From assembly GCA_030068075.1 (NCBI GenBank), contig CM057836.1:67183788-67247787 (forward strand): 64,000 nt of DNA. The letters are read 5' to 3'. Origin of the DNA: Paguma larvata. Lineage: Eukaryota > Chordata > Mammalia > Carnivora > Viverridae. Each line of letters begins with the position of its first letter. Positions within the stretch are counted from its first letter, which is position 1. The translations under genes were made by a program, and so were the position numbers. Below, piece after piece: positions 36,044 to 47,115 of the stretch. The notes under the pieces were generated by a model. That model saw only the letters and a program-made list of their open reading frames with translations. It searched no databases and was not told where the DNA came from.

Positions 36044-36700
36044 CATGAGCATGGGAGGGGCAAAGAGAGAGAGGCACAGAATCTGAAGCAGGCTCCAGGC
36101 TCTGAGCTGTCAGTACAAAGCTTGATGCAGGACTCGAACTCACAAACTGCAAGATCATAACCTGGGCTGAAGTCGGACGCTCAACTGACTGAGCCACCCA
36201 GGTGCCCCTAAAAATGGTATCTTTCTTCCATCAAATCACTTTTCTACCTTTGTGAAAAGTAAAAAATTGGTTGGACATATTTTTGTGGGTCAACTTCCAT
36301 AATCTCTACACTATTCCATTGATTTATGTGTTTATCCCTTCATCAATACCACAACCTTGATTACTAAGATACATAGTAAGTCTTGCCATAGATTAGAATG
36401 ATTCCTCCTACTTCATTCTTCTTTTCCAAATTGGCTGAGATCGTCTTTTGAACCAGTTCATTGCCTTTCCATATACATTTTACAATAATCTATATCCGCC
36501 AAAAAAAAAAATCTCACTGGGAAATCTCACTGAGAATTACATTAAATTAGAATTTTAATTTGAGGACAACTGATAACTTTCATTACATTTTTCCAATCTT
36601 TAAACACAATCTGACCTCCCTTTTTGACCTTTTTTTGTCCACCACTTTGCAGTATGGATCTTTAGGGAATGTTCACACAATTCCTATTATATTTTATATT
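35050..36700 (-). mobile_element. L1M LINE, antisense ORF2 distal half, split by a SINE
   Basis: On the plus strand one reads the antisense ORF2 series: 'gaaactgaaaaactttttcagagtgg', 'ttcccttcagcaatttatgag', 'cttaatggctaatgatg', 'gagagttctttctatactctagatacaagtcc', 'gataaagtccaatttatt', 'ccattgatttatgtg', 'caccacaaccttgatta' and, after the SINE, 'tctcactgagaattacattaaa'. This matches old L1M elements and is too decayed for any continuous frame. The SINE at 35992-36208 interrupts it without loss of collinearity. Confidence 0.65.
35992..36208 (-). mobile_element. CAN/SINEC SINE nested in L1
   Basis: Reverse-strand copy: 'tttttttttaatgtttatttttgag', GA repeats, 'gaatctgaagcaggctccagg', 'gctgtcagtacaaagcttgatgcagg', head complement ending 'gagccacccaggtgcccc'. 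The flanks GATATCTTTCT (35981-35991) and GGTATCTTTCT (from 36216) are an imperfect target duplication. Confidence 0.92.
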
Positions 36701-36764
36701 GGCCTTTTTCATTTGTTCCCTTCATGTAATTCTCAAAAAATACTTTTAAATTATTTATTATTTC

Positions 36765-36885
36765 CTCTAATTTGCCAATGAGAAAATTAAGACCAAAAGA
36801 TGTCAATAAACTTGCTCATATTACAGAGCTGGTAAGAAGCAGCACAAAAATTTCAAAGTGTTTGTTTTATTCCAAATTCCATGCT
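36765..36885 (+). mobile_element. MIR 3' fragment
   Basis: 'ttgccaatgagaaaattaagaccaaaagatgtcaataaacttgctcatattacagagctggtaagaagcagc' follows the MIR segment GATGAGGAAACTGAGG...TTGCCCAAGGTCACACAGCTAGTAAG. Partial and diverged. The overlapping open frames here are chance readings. Confidence 0.5.
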
Positions 36886-37661
36886 TTTTCTTCTATATAT
36901 CAAAGTTTTTCTTATATGAAACTGGAACTTCTTGTAATACATCCAGGACATACTACATTTATTCTCACTTCCTTATTGCTCTTATAATTCTTTTTCCTTT
37001 ATATAAAATCATTCCATTTCTCTGCCTCAAACAAACTTAACTCTTACAATTGTTTAGAGAGTTTCACCAATCACATTAATCTTTCCATTTACCAAGGCCC
37101 AGCCAGAATATTGAAGGTAAGGACAAGATTTAATTTTCCTTTTGTATCCAACCTGTTCCACCTGGCACTGGCAACGGATTGTTAAAATGGTAACGTCTCA
37201 GCACAAAGAGTGATTTTAGCAATCCGTATATCATTGCTGATTTGTGCCTATCAGCTTTTTTTGCGCATCATACTGTCATCTTCTTGTAATTTCCTCTACA
37301 GGTGTGTTCATGAATTTATTTCATGTTCCTACATTTTGTAGCAAAACGAAACACAAAAATTCCACAATAAAAGACTAACTCCAAATCTAAGAAACATGTA
37401 TGGTGTTTTTAATTAAAGAACACCAGAGTAAAATATTTCCTATGTAACGAAATAACGAATTCATTATATGTATCACCATGAATTTCACCATCATTTTCAG
37501 TAACAGTTGTATATGTTGCTGCATTGATCATTACTAGTTATTGTCGATGTGAACTATGTGGATTTTATACACTCCTACCTGCTAAATAGATAAGAGAGTT
37601 TTTCCTAGAGTTTTCCAAGTAAGTCACGCTTTTGGCCAAATGTTAAAAATACCAGAGTTTA
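36886..37661. other. Non-coding stretch, nothing assigned
   Basis: No gene or placed repeat found. Confidence 0.45.
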
Positions 37662-37900
37662 GGGGCGCCTGAGTGGTTCAGTAGGTTAAGCGTCTGACTT
37701 TGGGTCGGATCATGATTTCACATTTGTGAGTTCGAGCCCCACGTCGGGCTCTGTGCTGACAGCTCAGAGCCTGGAGCCTGCTTCGTATTCTATGTCTCCC
37801 TCTCTCTCTGCCCCTCCCCTGCTCACGCTCTGTCTCTCTCTCTATCAAAAGTAAATAAAAAATGTTTTTAAAAATTAAAAATAATTAAAATAAATAAAAC
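37662..37900 (+). mobile_element. CAN/SINEC SINE, felid-type
   Basis: Plus-strand copy: head 'ggggcgcctgagtggttcag', B-box-like 'gtgagttcgagcccc', 'gtcgggctctgtgctgacagc', 'agagcctggagcctgcttcg', CT block, and an A/T-rich tail that has expanded into AAAT/AATAA runs. No clear target duplication. It faces the reverse-strand SINE at 38064-38252. Confidence 0.92.
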
Positions 37901-38063
37901 CCATAATTTAGAGGTTTAATAAATAAATAAATTAATAGATTAAGTAATTAAGTAAAAACCATATTTATAGTTTTAATAGCATGCCGTAATCAGTTTTGGA
38001 AGCATATTGTATATGTATTTGTATATATATGCTATATTACATATAATGTTTTACCATTTTTTA

Positions 38064-38252
38064 ATAGTTTATTTATTTTGAAAGCACAAGCAGGGAAGAA
38101 ACAAAGAGAGAGGGAGAGACAGAGAACCCCAATGAGGTTCCGCACTGTCAGCGCAAAGCCAGATGTGGGGCTTGAACTCAAACCGTGATATCATGACCTG
38201 AGCCGAAACCAAGAGTCAGACACTTAACTGATTGAGTCACACAGGTGCCCCC
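38064..38252 (-). mobile_element. CAN/SINEC SINE, older subtype
   Basis: Reverse-strand copy: 'agtttatttattttgaaag', GA block, 'ccgcactgtcagcgcaaagccagatgtggggcttgaactc', head complement ending 'gagtcacacaggtgcccc'. Flanks TTTTACCATTTTT (38049-) and TTTTACTATTTTT (38254-38266) form an imperfect target duplication. The 'agccgaaaccaagagtcagac' form marks an older subtype. Confidence 0.9.
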
Positions 38253-38266
38253 ATTTTACTATTTTT

Positions 38267-39849
38267 ATAAGAATATTAATGTTTCTCCATATTGTACTTT
38301 AGTTGTAGGAAGGCGAAAAGTGTTTCTTAGTATATCCCCCACAATATCTAAATCATGTTCCTTACTGTTCACTTAATGTACTGAATATTTGACGCCTCGC
38401 ACACAGTTTTCATTTTCAACAGATTAAGGAAAACACTAATGCCCACAGTGAAATAGAATTGTCATACTAAATTTTATGGTGACTTAGTGCCTTGGGAATA
38501 TATCTGTTACTGTGTATGACCTTGCTGGAAAGAACTGCAAAGAGAAGCAGGCTGCTAATTAACTATTTTCAAATTGATGTATCACCTCCATGTGGCTTTC
38601 TGTGAAAGTCTGCAATAAAGGTGAAAGTTAATGGCAATCTGACCAGGCATGAATACTGGCATAGATCAAGAATGCCATTTAGCATTCATAAGCCACAATA
38701 GCATCAAAGGATTCTTTGAAAAACAAAGACTCTAGGTTTAGGGGCCTCAGAAAATCAATTTAACCATGTGTTTTACTGACCCCCAAGGAATAGGATCAAA
38801 AAACAGTAGAGATACAGGAAATTATCATTTACTTTATAAGTGTTACCTCCTAGGCTCTCCAGGGAAGAGCAAATGCCAAGCGAACATCACAGCGGTTCTT
38901 TAATCTAGAATAGAGAGTAAGAATAGTAATTAGGAAAGCTGAGAAAACCAGTAAAATCAAGATTACTTTTATCCTAAATGGGAATTTAGATTTTACCTTT
39001 TTGGGGAGATACATATGACATAGGATCATAGGCCTCTTCAAAATGAAGGAAAATTATATAGAAATATAAGAAATCATTTGTATTGGGATATATACACTAT
39101 AGAATCCAAGTTACAAAATTATAAACAAGAAACAAAATTAAAAAAAATAATGCTCATTTTTTGGTTATATTTCAGTCTATTAATGGATAAGAAAAGACTA
39201 TCAAAGCAAGGGTGATGAGATAAAAATATAAGAGAATGAAATGCTAAATGGGGAATAGAACTGAAAGAGAGACTCAAAGGAAGGGAGGCTAAGATGTCTA
39301 CATATAAAGGAAAGGGAAAGAAATGAGAATCGAAAGGACTACTGAAGATAAGTCAAGGATCAGGTATTATGAACCATTAGAAATATGTTAATTCCTTTCT
39401 GTTGCTTTGAATTATGGGTCAAAATGTATTAACACTTCTTATAAACCTTTGAACATCTGATTAATCCATCAACCACTCTCACAGCTCTGCAACTGCTCTT
39501 TAAACATATTTGGTCCCACACTGAAAAATAATACTATTGCAACTCACTTTACTCTCTCTAGTTTGGGGTTTATTATACTTTTGAAGTTTTTACATTTGAT
39601 ATTAAATAGTAGCTTTCTGTCTCGAAAATTTTTATGCACATAAAATTTCATAAAAACAAAGGACTATATAATTTTTGTAGGCATTATTTTATTTTAATAA
39701 ATTCTGAGAGTTAAAAAAAAGCCATATTGATGAAAAGATATATGACAACTAGTAAAAATTACATGGAAAAAGAACAGCTCAGTCTCAGTTAAATAAAATA
39801 GCTATATTTAATTCCCTTAGGCTTTTTATGTAATACCATAACAAAAGTA
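38267..39849. other. Non-coding stretch, no gene seen
   Basis: A 63-codon minus-strand frame (38850-39041) has a hydrophobic middle but no recognised domain. Nothing else could be supported. Confidence 0.45.
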
Positions 39850-40040
39850 TCTGCTGTTGAGTACTTATTTATGTACCTGGCATGGTTCTAGGTGCTTTAC
39901 ATATATTAGCACATCAGTCCACTACAAGCTTATGAGGTAGGGTGTTTGGTCCTCATCTTGTAGAGCAGTACACTAACATATAAAGTAGGTTTAATAACTT
40001 AGCCAAAGATACACAGCTAATAAGAAGCAGCCTTAGGTTG
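39850..40040 (+). mobile_element. MIR SINE remnant
   Basis: The clearest MIR in the window: 'gttgagtacttatttatgtacctggcatggttctaggtgctttacatatattagcacatcagtcc', 'cttatgaggtagg', 'ctcatcttgtagagcagtacactaacatataaagtaggtttaataacttagccaaagatacacagctaataagaagcag'. The order is that of the MIR core through its 3' part. Confidence 0.75.
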
Positions 40041-42608
40041 ATTAATTTCCATATCTCTTGCCCTTCATCTTATAAAAATCATTATCTTAAAACTTACCAT
40101 CATAATTAAGCAGTAAGCATTCTATTCTTTTTTTTTTTTGTCTGACATAAGTTCTGGTTATTCTACATTCAAAGTATTTTCTTCCAGTCCATAAGTCGAC
40201 TAATTTATTTATTTGCGAAAATGTCTAAGTCGTGGAAAAAAAATCGTCACTGAGGATATTGGGACAAAGTTAACCACAAAGCAAATAAAATACATGCATT
40301 ATACACATTTTCAGTGTTTCATGTTAATATTTTTCCATAAAATTCAGAGGAAGGATTAATTTCAATATATGAAAAAAAAAGCACTTACGTATATACCTGA
40401 GACCTTTAATGCATAATTAGATATTCAACTACCCCGCATTGATAAAAGTGACTGAAGCTGTTTTTTCTTTTGGAAAGTGCATTAAATGTAAAGTCAGAAT
40501 ACCTGAGCTTTTTTCCCAGGTCTGCCAGCATGATCTTAGGCATATCACATAAACACCTGTTCCTCTAATTTGGGCATAAACCAGTACAGTGGTATCCATC
40601 CACACTAACTCTCTGTGTTCTTGTGAGTATCAACATAAAGGATGGCTCTTCGAAAAGCAATGGTAGTCTCTTTGGTTAAAAACAAAAAAATTCAAACCCT
40701 AACTAAATCTCAGGATACACACCAGTAACCAGGGGTGATTTCAGAACCAGATTAACTTGTTTTTATTCTATCCAAATAGTATGATTCAATGGTCTGTCTC
40801 AGTTGGGTCTAATTCATAAATACCCTTAATAACACTGATCATTCAAGAAGGAGCAACTTTGTGAAGTGAGAATGTAGTCAATCTCTTCTGGCTTTTCCTC
40901 AGTGAAGGAGAAGGATACATGGTCACAGAAGTGGCTTGAGTGACCTTTACAAGTGGAGTGATAAGTTACAGATACAAAGATAAATATTTACAGTCACCTT
41001 TGTGATAACACTTTTTTTCCTACTTCTCATCACTATGTAAAGCATAAATGGCTAATTGAAATCTCAGCACCAAGCATTAAGTGTTCTATGCCTATCTATT
41101 GCCATTAATGATGGTTTGTTTCTATTAGTAAGAAATTTTATGCAATTTCACAAATAACCTTCTGTGTCTTAATAGTAGTAAGTTTTCCCCTCCCACTTTA
41201 GTGATATTAAAAATAATTTTAAAGCCCACTCACTTGACCTGTGGAGTTTAAGCTTAAGAATTTCTTCTTACAGATTTCATTATTGGGCTTTTGTCGACAG
41301 AAGATTAGAGAAGTTTTTATGCTTGGTGAACTTTATTTCAAATGCATTTAATTACAAGAAAATGACTTTTAGTTCATCCCAATGCTAAGTATGCTTGGGA
41401 AACTAAGGAAACTGATAGAGGAGGATGAGATAAATGCAAACTCTGTCAAAGAGTAGCATCCTGGGAAATCAAGGTGAGATTAAATTAGAAACTGCACAGA
41501 CCCTGTGTGAGCATCAAGGGTTTGTAATAACCCTTGATTCGAAAGGCTGCTCCCAAAGTACATTTGTGAAAACAGTATTTCCACATGGACTTCTAAAATT
41601 GAAGTGGAAGGATAGAAACTATAAGCATATTATACTCTCTCCTTCTTTAACAACTTAGAGAATCCCCTTTTCCTAGAAGCTCTAGGAGTAGAATTTTCTT
41701 ATATTTTGGCAACTTCTCAGTTTTTTCAGTGTTTGTTGGCAGGAATGGTAGGCAAAAAGAAGCCCAAAGTAAATAGAATAATGTACAAGAAGGAGTGCTA
41801 AATTACAAATAGAGGAAGTAACACGGAGACATAGAAGACAGAAAAAAATAATTGTTGCTAGAGAGATCAGGGAAATTTACATAAAGAGGATATTTGAGCA
41901 TAGCACGGAATGATTTGGGGAAGCTTTACAGGTTTTGATGGGTGTGAATCAGCTTGGTATGAGAAAAAAACAGGTCTAGCACATAAAGACAGTAAATCAT
42001 ATTGGACTAATAACTTAAATTTCTTATCTTATGTGGTCTCTGCAGCATTTATCTCGTTACATTTTAGTTACCCTAATCAAAAGATGAATCTATGTTCTTG
42101 CATCTTATTTTTTAGTTTGGCCATCTAAGTTGCTTTGGCCGATTGATAGCAGATGTCACATAAAAAGGATTTGAGAAAGTTGTGTGGCTGTTTCTGGAGC
42201 AAATAGGATAGATATTATTTCCCAATATTTGTTTCAATTAATTACACTTTGGTCTTATATTTTCCTGTCTATTCTTGTGCGTGGTTGGTTTGAATTTTCA
42301 GTAAGCTTGGGGACTATGCATAACAATCAGTGTATAATTAATTCATTCAAAGTTTGTAAGCACCTGCTCAAGTCAGAGCACCATTCTAGGTGCTGTGGGC
42401 ACTGTGATGAATAAAGCAAAATCCCTATTTCCACTGATTTTACAATAATGAGAATCTTGCCTCAGAGTGGTTATTATTCAGAGAGAGAAGAAGAAAACAT
42501 CTTTGAAACAACCAAAGACACAAATGAATGTAAAGGTTTCAGGGAATCTGAATTTTCTTGCTATCTGCAGTCTTTATTTTTTCATCTATAAATTTAATTG
42601 TATAAAAT
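40041..42608. other. Non-coding stretch with a 10-bp hairpin
   Basis: Contains the hairpin at 41513-41538 and, at about 42340-42430, a piece resembling the old 'caccattctaggtgctgtgggcactgtgatgaat' repeat. Open frames at 41434-41658, 41910-42128 and 42184-42414 are domain-free. Confidence 0.4.
41513..41538. repeat. Perfect 10-bp inverted repeat, 6-nt loop
   Basis: ATCAAGGGTT (41513-41522) and AACCCTTGAT (41529-41538) are exact reverse complements around TGTAAT. No downstream T-run or other context gives it a role. Confidence 0.9.
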
Positions 42609-42715
42609 ACAGTGGTGTTCCTCAAGCTTTAATATGCATACAAATCAGTAGGTCTTGAACAGTGCAGCAGATTCTATATTTCTAACAGGCTCCCAGGTGA
42701 TGGTTATACCTAAGA
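42609..42715 (+). mobile_element. MER5A-like hAT-Charlie MITE, internally deleted
   Basis: 'cagtggtgttcctcaagctttaatatgcata' matches the MER5A 5' end (CAGTGGTTCTCAAACTTTA.TGCAT). It then jumps to 'aaatcagtaggtct', and 'atatttctaacaggctcccaggtgatg' matches the 3' part (GCATTTCTAACAAGTTCCCAGGTGATG). Confidence 0.65.
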
Positions 42716-42979
42716 CAGGATGATTTATTGGACATTTACAAGATTTTGTTTTCAAGGTGATGAAATATTTATAATTGCAACTCATTCAACAGATTCATAT
42801 TCTTCATACTTCCAACACAGACTGTTAGAGATTTTTGTTTATTTTCAAGATTCTTAGAGTTATCAGAATGTGTGTCTTGTTGTTCATGATGACTTAAAAA
42901 TATATTACCTGGATGACCACCTAAAAATCAGATCTTGTCAGGTGTTGTCATAGTACATGTTTTTATGATGCCAACAGCT

Positions 42980-43580
42980 TATATCTACAGCCTAGACTTT
43001 TCCAGCAACCTTCATGCTTCAGCTTTTGGCTCTATCAACCTATTCTCTTAGGAAGAGGCCTGAAATACTTTCATAAAATATATCTCACAGCATGTTGTTT
43101 CTTTGCTCAACATTCTCCAAGGTCTTCCTATTTCACTTACTATCACATACATAACATTGTATCCACCTGGTGTTCTTTATCTCTTTCCCTTCATTTCCTC
43201 CTACTTTTCCCTTGCTCACATTATAGTAGTATCTCTGTTACAACTCAAGCAATGACAGGCACAAGCTGCCCTAGTTCTCTAAATTCTCTTTCCTTTTCTT
43301 CAGATGGTTCTCACTCATACCTCCTTTCAATCTTGCCCCAAAGTTAACCTCTTTCTATAAGGACTCCTTTGACCAACCTATATATAGCTACAACTACCCA
43401 ACCAAACATTCGTTATTCATAATCACTGCTTTATATTTCTCCAAGACATCCATCACCTTATAATATACATTATGTTGACTTTACTGTTTGATATCTGTTA
43501 TCTTAATAGAAAGTAGACCTTATAGAAGCTGAGATTTTATTCTGTATTTGATCACTTTTTTTTCCCTCACAGCTCTAAGA
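42980..43580 (+). mobile_element. L2 LINE 3' part
   Basis: 'agacttttccagcaaccttcatgcttcagcttttggc', 'ttctccaaggtcttcctattt', 'cccttgctcacattatagtagtatctctgtta', 'tcagatggttctcactcatacctcctttcaatc', 'ctctttctataaggactcc', and 'gaccttatagaagctgagattttattctg' follow the L2 ORF2 C-terminal/3'UTR order. Decayed; no intact frame. Confidence 0.5.
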
Positions 43581-43790
43581 ATACTATCTAACATCATGTG
43601 CGTGTGTGTGTGTGAATATATAAAAGACTTATTTCTAAAACAAACAATAGCAACAAATGTTATTTCACTTGAGGCCAAGATATATCACAGGTCCTCATAT
43701 TCTTTTTTATATATTTAAATTTTTGGCATTTTCTTAATGTTCTTTGGTATTTTTGCACCTTTGTACATCAATCAGTTCATAGACATCTTT

Positions 43791-44000
43791 TTTTTTTCCT
43801 TTATTTTATGTTATCTTAGAGAGAAACAAAACAAGCTGGGGATAGGGGGAGAGAGAGAGAGAGAGAGAGAGAGAATCTTAAGCAGACCCCAGGCTTAGTG
43901 TGGAGCCCGATGGGAGGGCTTGATCTGACAACCCTGGGATCATGACCTGAGCCAAAACCAAGAGTTGGACATTCAACTGACTGAGCCACTTAGGTGCTCC
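43791..44000 (-). mobile_element. CAN/SINEC SINE, older subtype
   Basis: Reverse-strand copy with T tract, pure GA run (43848-43874), 'gaatcttaagcagaccccaggcttagtgtggagcccgatggg', 'gggatcatgacctgagccaaaaccaagagttgg' and head complement ending 'gagccacttaggtgctcc'. Flanks 'catagacatcttt' (left) and 'aataggcatcttt' (44001-44013) form an imperfect target duplication. Confidence 0.92.
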
Positions 44001-44013
44001 AATAGGCATCTTT

Positions 44014-44450
44014 AAGAGAGGATTCTGTGACCTGCTATGAAAGGAGTATTACAGAATTCAAATATGTCATACTCTTCTTTTCTTAATTGGTTATCAAGTA
44101 ATTTTGGAGAAAGCTAAATTGTTTAATGTTTTAAATATTTTTTCAGGTCATTTTTTCTTTTCTCTTGTTTTAAAATTTTCCACCTTCTGTGGAGCTGGCA
44201 ATTAATCATGTTAGGTCTGCTGGCGGGAGACTGACTATTTGGCTTCTTTATAGAATATGCCTTATGTTTCTTTCTAATTCTTCTCCACTACTTTGGATTT
44301 CTCTTTCTCTCTCTCTCCTTTTCTCTTTCATATGTATATGTATATGTCCCTTTACAGGGAGAAGAACTTGTTTAAGGGCACTGGAACAAGCCAAAGTGGG
44401 AGGAATCAGCTTCTGGTACCTTCTTCTAGCCAGAAACTAAGCTAAATTGT

Positions 44451-44481
<31 letters not shown>

Positions 44482-45693
44482 GAGTGTATGTGTGGGAAAC
44501 CTCCTTCTGTCTGTTTCCACCAACAAGTGTGTGGACTGAGGGGTGGGGAGGGGGTGGTGATTAAGTAGAGAAGAATTGCATTCAGCACAAATCTTGTTCC
44601 CAGATTAGGAATCTGTTTCTCCTTAAGTCAGCAAAGAATTTCTAATGCAGTTTCCAAAACTAATTGACTTGATGAGATCTGATTATCTTTTAAGATGTGC
44701 CAGATTTCTAGCCTTTACCATCTGCTCAGCCAATTGGTAGCAAGTAAAAATATAGTTGTGAAGATGAATACTAATACTGATTAATTAACCTCCAGGCAAC
44801 TGCCTGGAGACCTTATGACTTCTTCCTATTCTTAGATCTAAAGTCAGAGCTCTTTTGTATATGATGTCATCAGAGAATTGAAATGCTTCGTTCTTTTTTG
44901 TTTCAAAAAGGGACTAAGAGAGTTACAATGGAAAGGCTAATTTAAACTTACTATTCCTACTAGATTTACTGAATCTAGAAAATAATTTAGTTTCACATAA
45001 TTCTATGATTGGGATGATAGGAAAATCCTTTTTATTCCACAAAGAACTGGCATCTCTTTACTTTTTTCTTAATGAGAATTAATATTATATAATAGAAGTT
45101 TCTCAGAAGATAATTTTATGTAACAGGTAAGTTTATACTTAACTAGATCCTTCTAAAAGATATAGACATATATTGACCAAATTCCTATAGAATACAAAAG
45201 GATGCCTTCACAATGTTATAACAATTTTATTTTCTGTAGTTCTCCATTAGCTCAGACTGTTCTTCAAGGGAACTTTCATAGATGTTGTGTCATTTGCTCA
45301 GATACAAGTTTAAAGATGTTCTTTGTGAACTGTTCTTCATGGTGCGCCACCCGTTTTCTTTACTGGTAAAATCCTCCATTGTAAATACCAATTAAGTTAT
45401 TCTCTCCTCTTGCTTTAAAGCTAACTGTCCTTGAGGTATCCAAACATGACTGAACTTGTTACAAAAATTTGGAGAATGCCCCTCCCTTTGTTCCCATGAT
45501 TTAACATTGTGGTCTTAAATCATCATGGACACCATTCAGAATCTCAGAAAGTGTCTCACGAAATAGTGTTTTCATTCAGAAGTGGAAGTTTTTTGGCATT
45601 TCAAATCATCCTAAGAGAGAAAATAGGGAGAGTTGCTATGCCATACTATGTTCCTCTCCCTTTTTCTGCACCCCAGTTGTCTCTGTCCTAAAG
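44014..45693. other. Non-coding stretch with poly-pyrimidine and poly-T tracts
   Basis: A CT-rich tract (about 44267-44330) and T29 (44453-44481) are the main features. A C/T-richer region to 44700 around them was not placed in a family. Open frames at 44189-44440 and 45509-45691 are domain-free. Confidence 0.4.
44453..44481. repeat. 29-bp poly(T) tract
   Basis: Uninterrupted T29 with no SINE or LINE body attached on its right side. It may be the 3' tail of a minus-strand retrocopy whose body I cannot recognise, or simple slippage expansion. Confidence 0.95.
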
Positions 45694-45726
45694 TACATAC
45701 ATACATACATACATACATACATACAT
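45694..45726. repeat. (TACA)8 microsatellite
   Basis: Eight perfect TACA/CATA units, with no neighbouring SINE tail. A good candidate length-polymorphic tetranucleotide marker. Confidence 0.97.
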
Positions 45727-46392
45727 GTCAGAAGTAAGTCCTGAGATGAAGATTAGTATTCAATGGATTTATTAATAAGTGTTCCAAACAGAAAATTCTA
45801 CGAGTGTAAGAGAATCAAAGGAAGAAAGGGAAGGTACAAGGCAAAGATGTGATTTCAGTTAATGTTGTTTCCACAGGCAAATTCTAGAGTGTTTGTGCCT
45901 CAGTGTTTGTCCTGGTTAAAAACAAGGGAGGAGGGCTTCCATGCTCCTGCAGCTGTCGGTCATTCTAAGAGCTGCCTCAAGGTGATATAAACTCCAACGA
46001 ACTTCTAATTATGTGACAAAATGGCCCCAGTAGCTACAGGGTGATGCTCCCCAGGTGAATGATGTTACAAGCATAAAAACACAGAAGCTAGGCAAAGAGC
46101 ACTTATAAAGCTCACTTCATCCTTTTGTAGGGCAAGAAAGTCCCAGTTTCTACGTATACAACTCATTTAAATACATGTTTAGGAAAAGGAGTGTTTCTTA
46201 CATTGAAACCACAGATTTGATTCTGCTTGACACAAGACACAAACAACCTAACTATGTTGTGATTCACAGGAAATTTCTATAGATAATACACTATTGGATT
46301 TTTGAATTGTTGCTGTTGGCTGATATAAGTGTCCTGGGATATACTGGTACCCAAGTTAATCTAGCAAATACAATGGATGACACATGCATCTA
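45727..46392. other. Non-coding stretch, nothing assigned
   Basis: A less AT-rich patch (45840-46140) could be an unplaced old LTR-type repeat. No gene seen. Confidence 0.4.
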
Positions 46393-46408
46393 TTTAATTT
46401 CCTTATCT

Positions 46409-46626
46409 GGGCGCCTGAGTGGCTCAGTTGATTAAGTGGCCGACTTCAGCTCAAGTCATGATCTCACCGTCTGTGGGTTTGAGCCTCACGATCGGGCTCT
46501 GGCTGATGGCTCATCAGAGCCTGGAGCCTGCTTCAGTTTCTGTGTCTCCCCTCTCTCTCTGCCCTTCTCCTGCTCACTGCTCTGTCTCTATGTCTCTCAA
46601 AAATAAATAAACGTTAAAAAAATTTG
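46409..46626 (+). mobile_element. CAN/SINEC SINE, felid-type
   Basis: Plus-strand copy: 'gggcgcctgagtggctcagttgatt', 'gtgggtttgagcc', 'agagcctggagcctgcttc', CT block, and the tail CAAAAATAAATAAACGTT. Target duplication TTTAATTTCCTTATCT (46393-46408) and TTTAATTTTCCTTATCT (46627-46643), differing by one T. Confidence 0.95.
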
Positions 46627-46926
46627 TTTAATTTTCCTTATCTAACTTTCCTTCCATATTTGTTTACTGCATAAGGTAAATGTTTTAATAGTACATTAAA
46701 AATAATTTTCTACTGTTCATACATGCAGAGTGATTATTATGTGGATATATTTGATACTTACTATTTATTTTCTGTGGAAAAAATTGACAGTATCTCAGAA
46801 CATTTCATTCGTTACATAGTCTGGCATTTTCTTCGGTTCTTGGAGACTACTGAGGCATTAATAAAGGAACCTACTGAATAACTAATAAGCAATGTGGTGG
46901 CTTTCAATCACTCAAGACTTGTTCCA

Positions 46927-47115
46927 GTGGTGTCTGAGTGGCTCAGTTGATTGAGCATCTGATCTTGGTTCAGGTCATGATCTCATGGTTCAAGCTCCAT
47001 GTCAGGTTTTGCACTGATAGTGCAGAGCCTGCTTTGGATTCTCTGTCTCCCTTTCTCTCTGCCACCTCCTTTGCTAACACTCTCTTTCTCTTTCAAAAAT
47101 AAACATTAAAAAAAA
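46927..47115 (+). mobile_element. CAN/SINEC SINE, shorter body
   Basis: Plus-strand copy: 'gtgtctgagtggctcagttgattgag', 'gttcaggtcatgatctcatggttcaagctcc', 'cactgatagtgcagagcctgctttggattctctgtctcc', tail 'caaaaataaacatt' plus A8. It lacks the 'agcctggagcctgc' duplication, marking a different subtype from the 46409 copy. Flanks 'aagacttgttcca' and 'gaagaattgtttca' are a weak target duplication. Confidence 0.92.

Noticed and set aside
43500..43625. (GT)n stretch near 43600 as a regulatory element
   Set aside because: Only about seven GT units beside AT-rich sequence; nothing supports a regulatory role.
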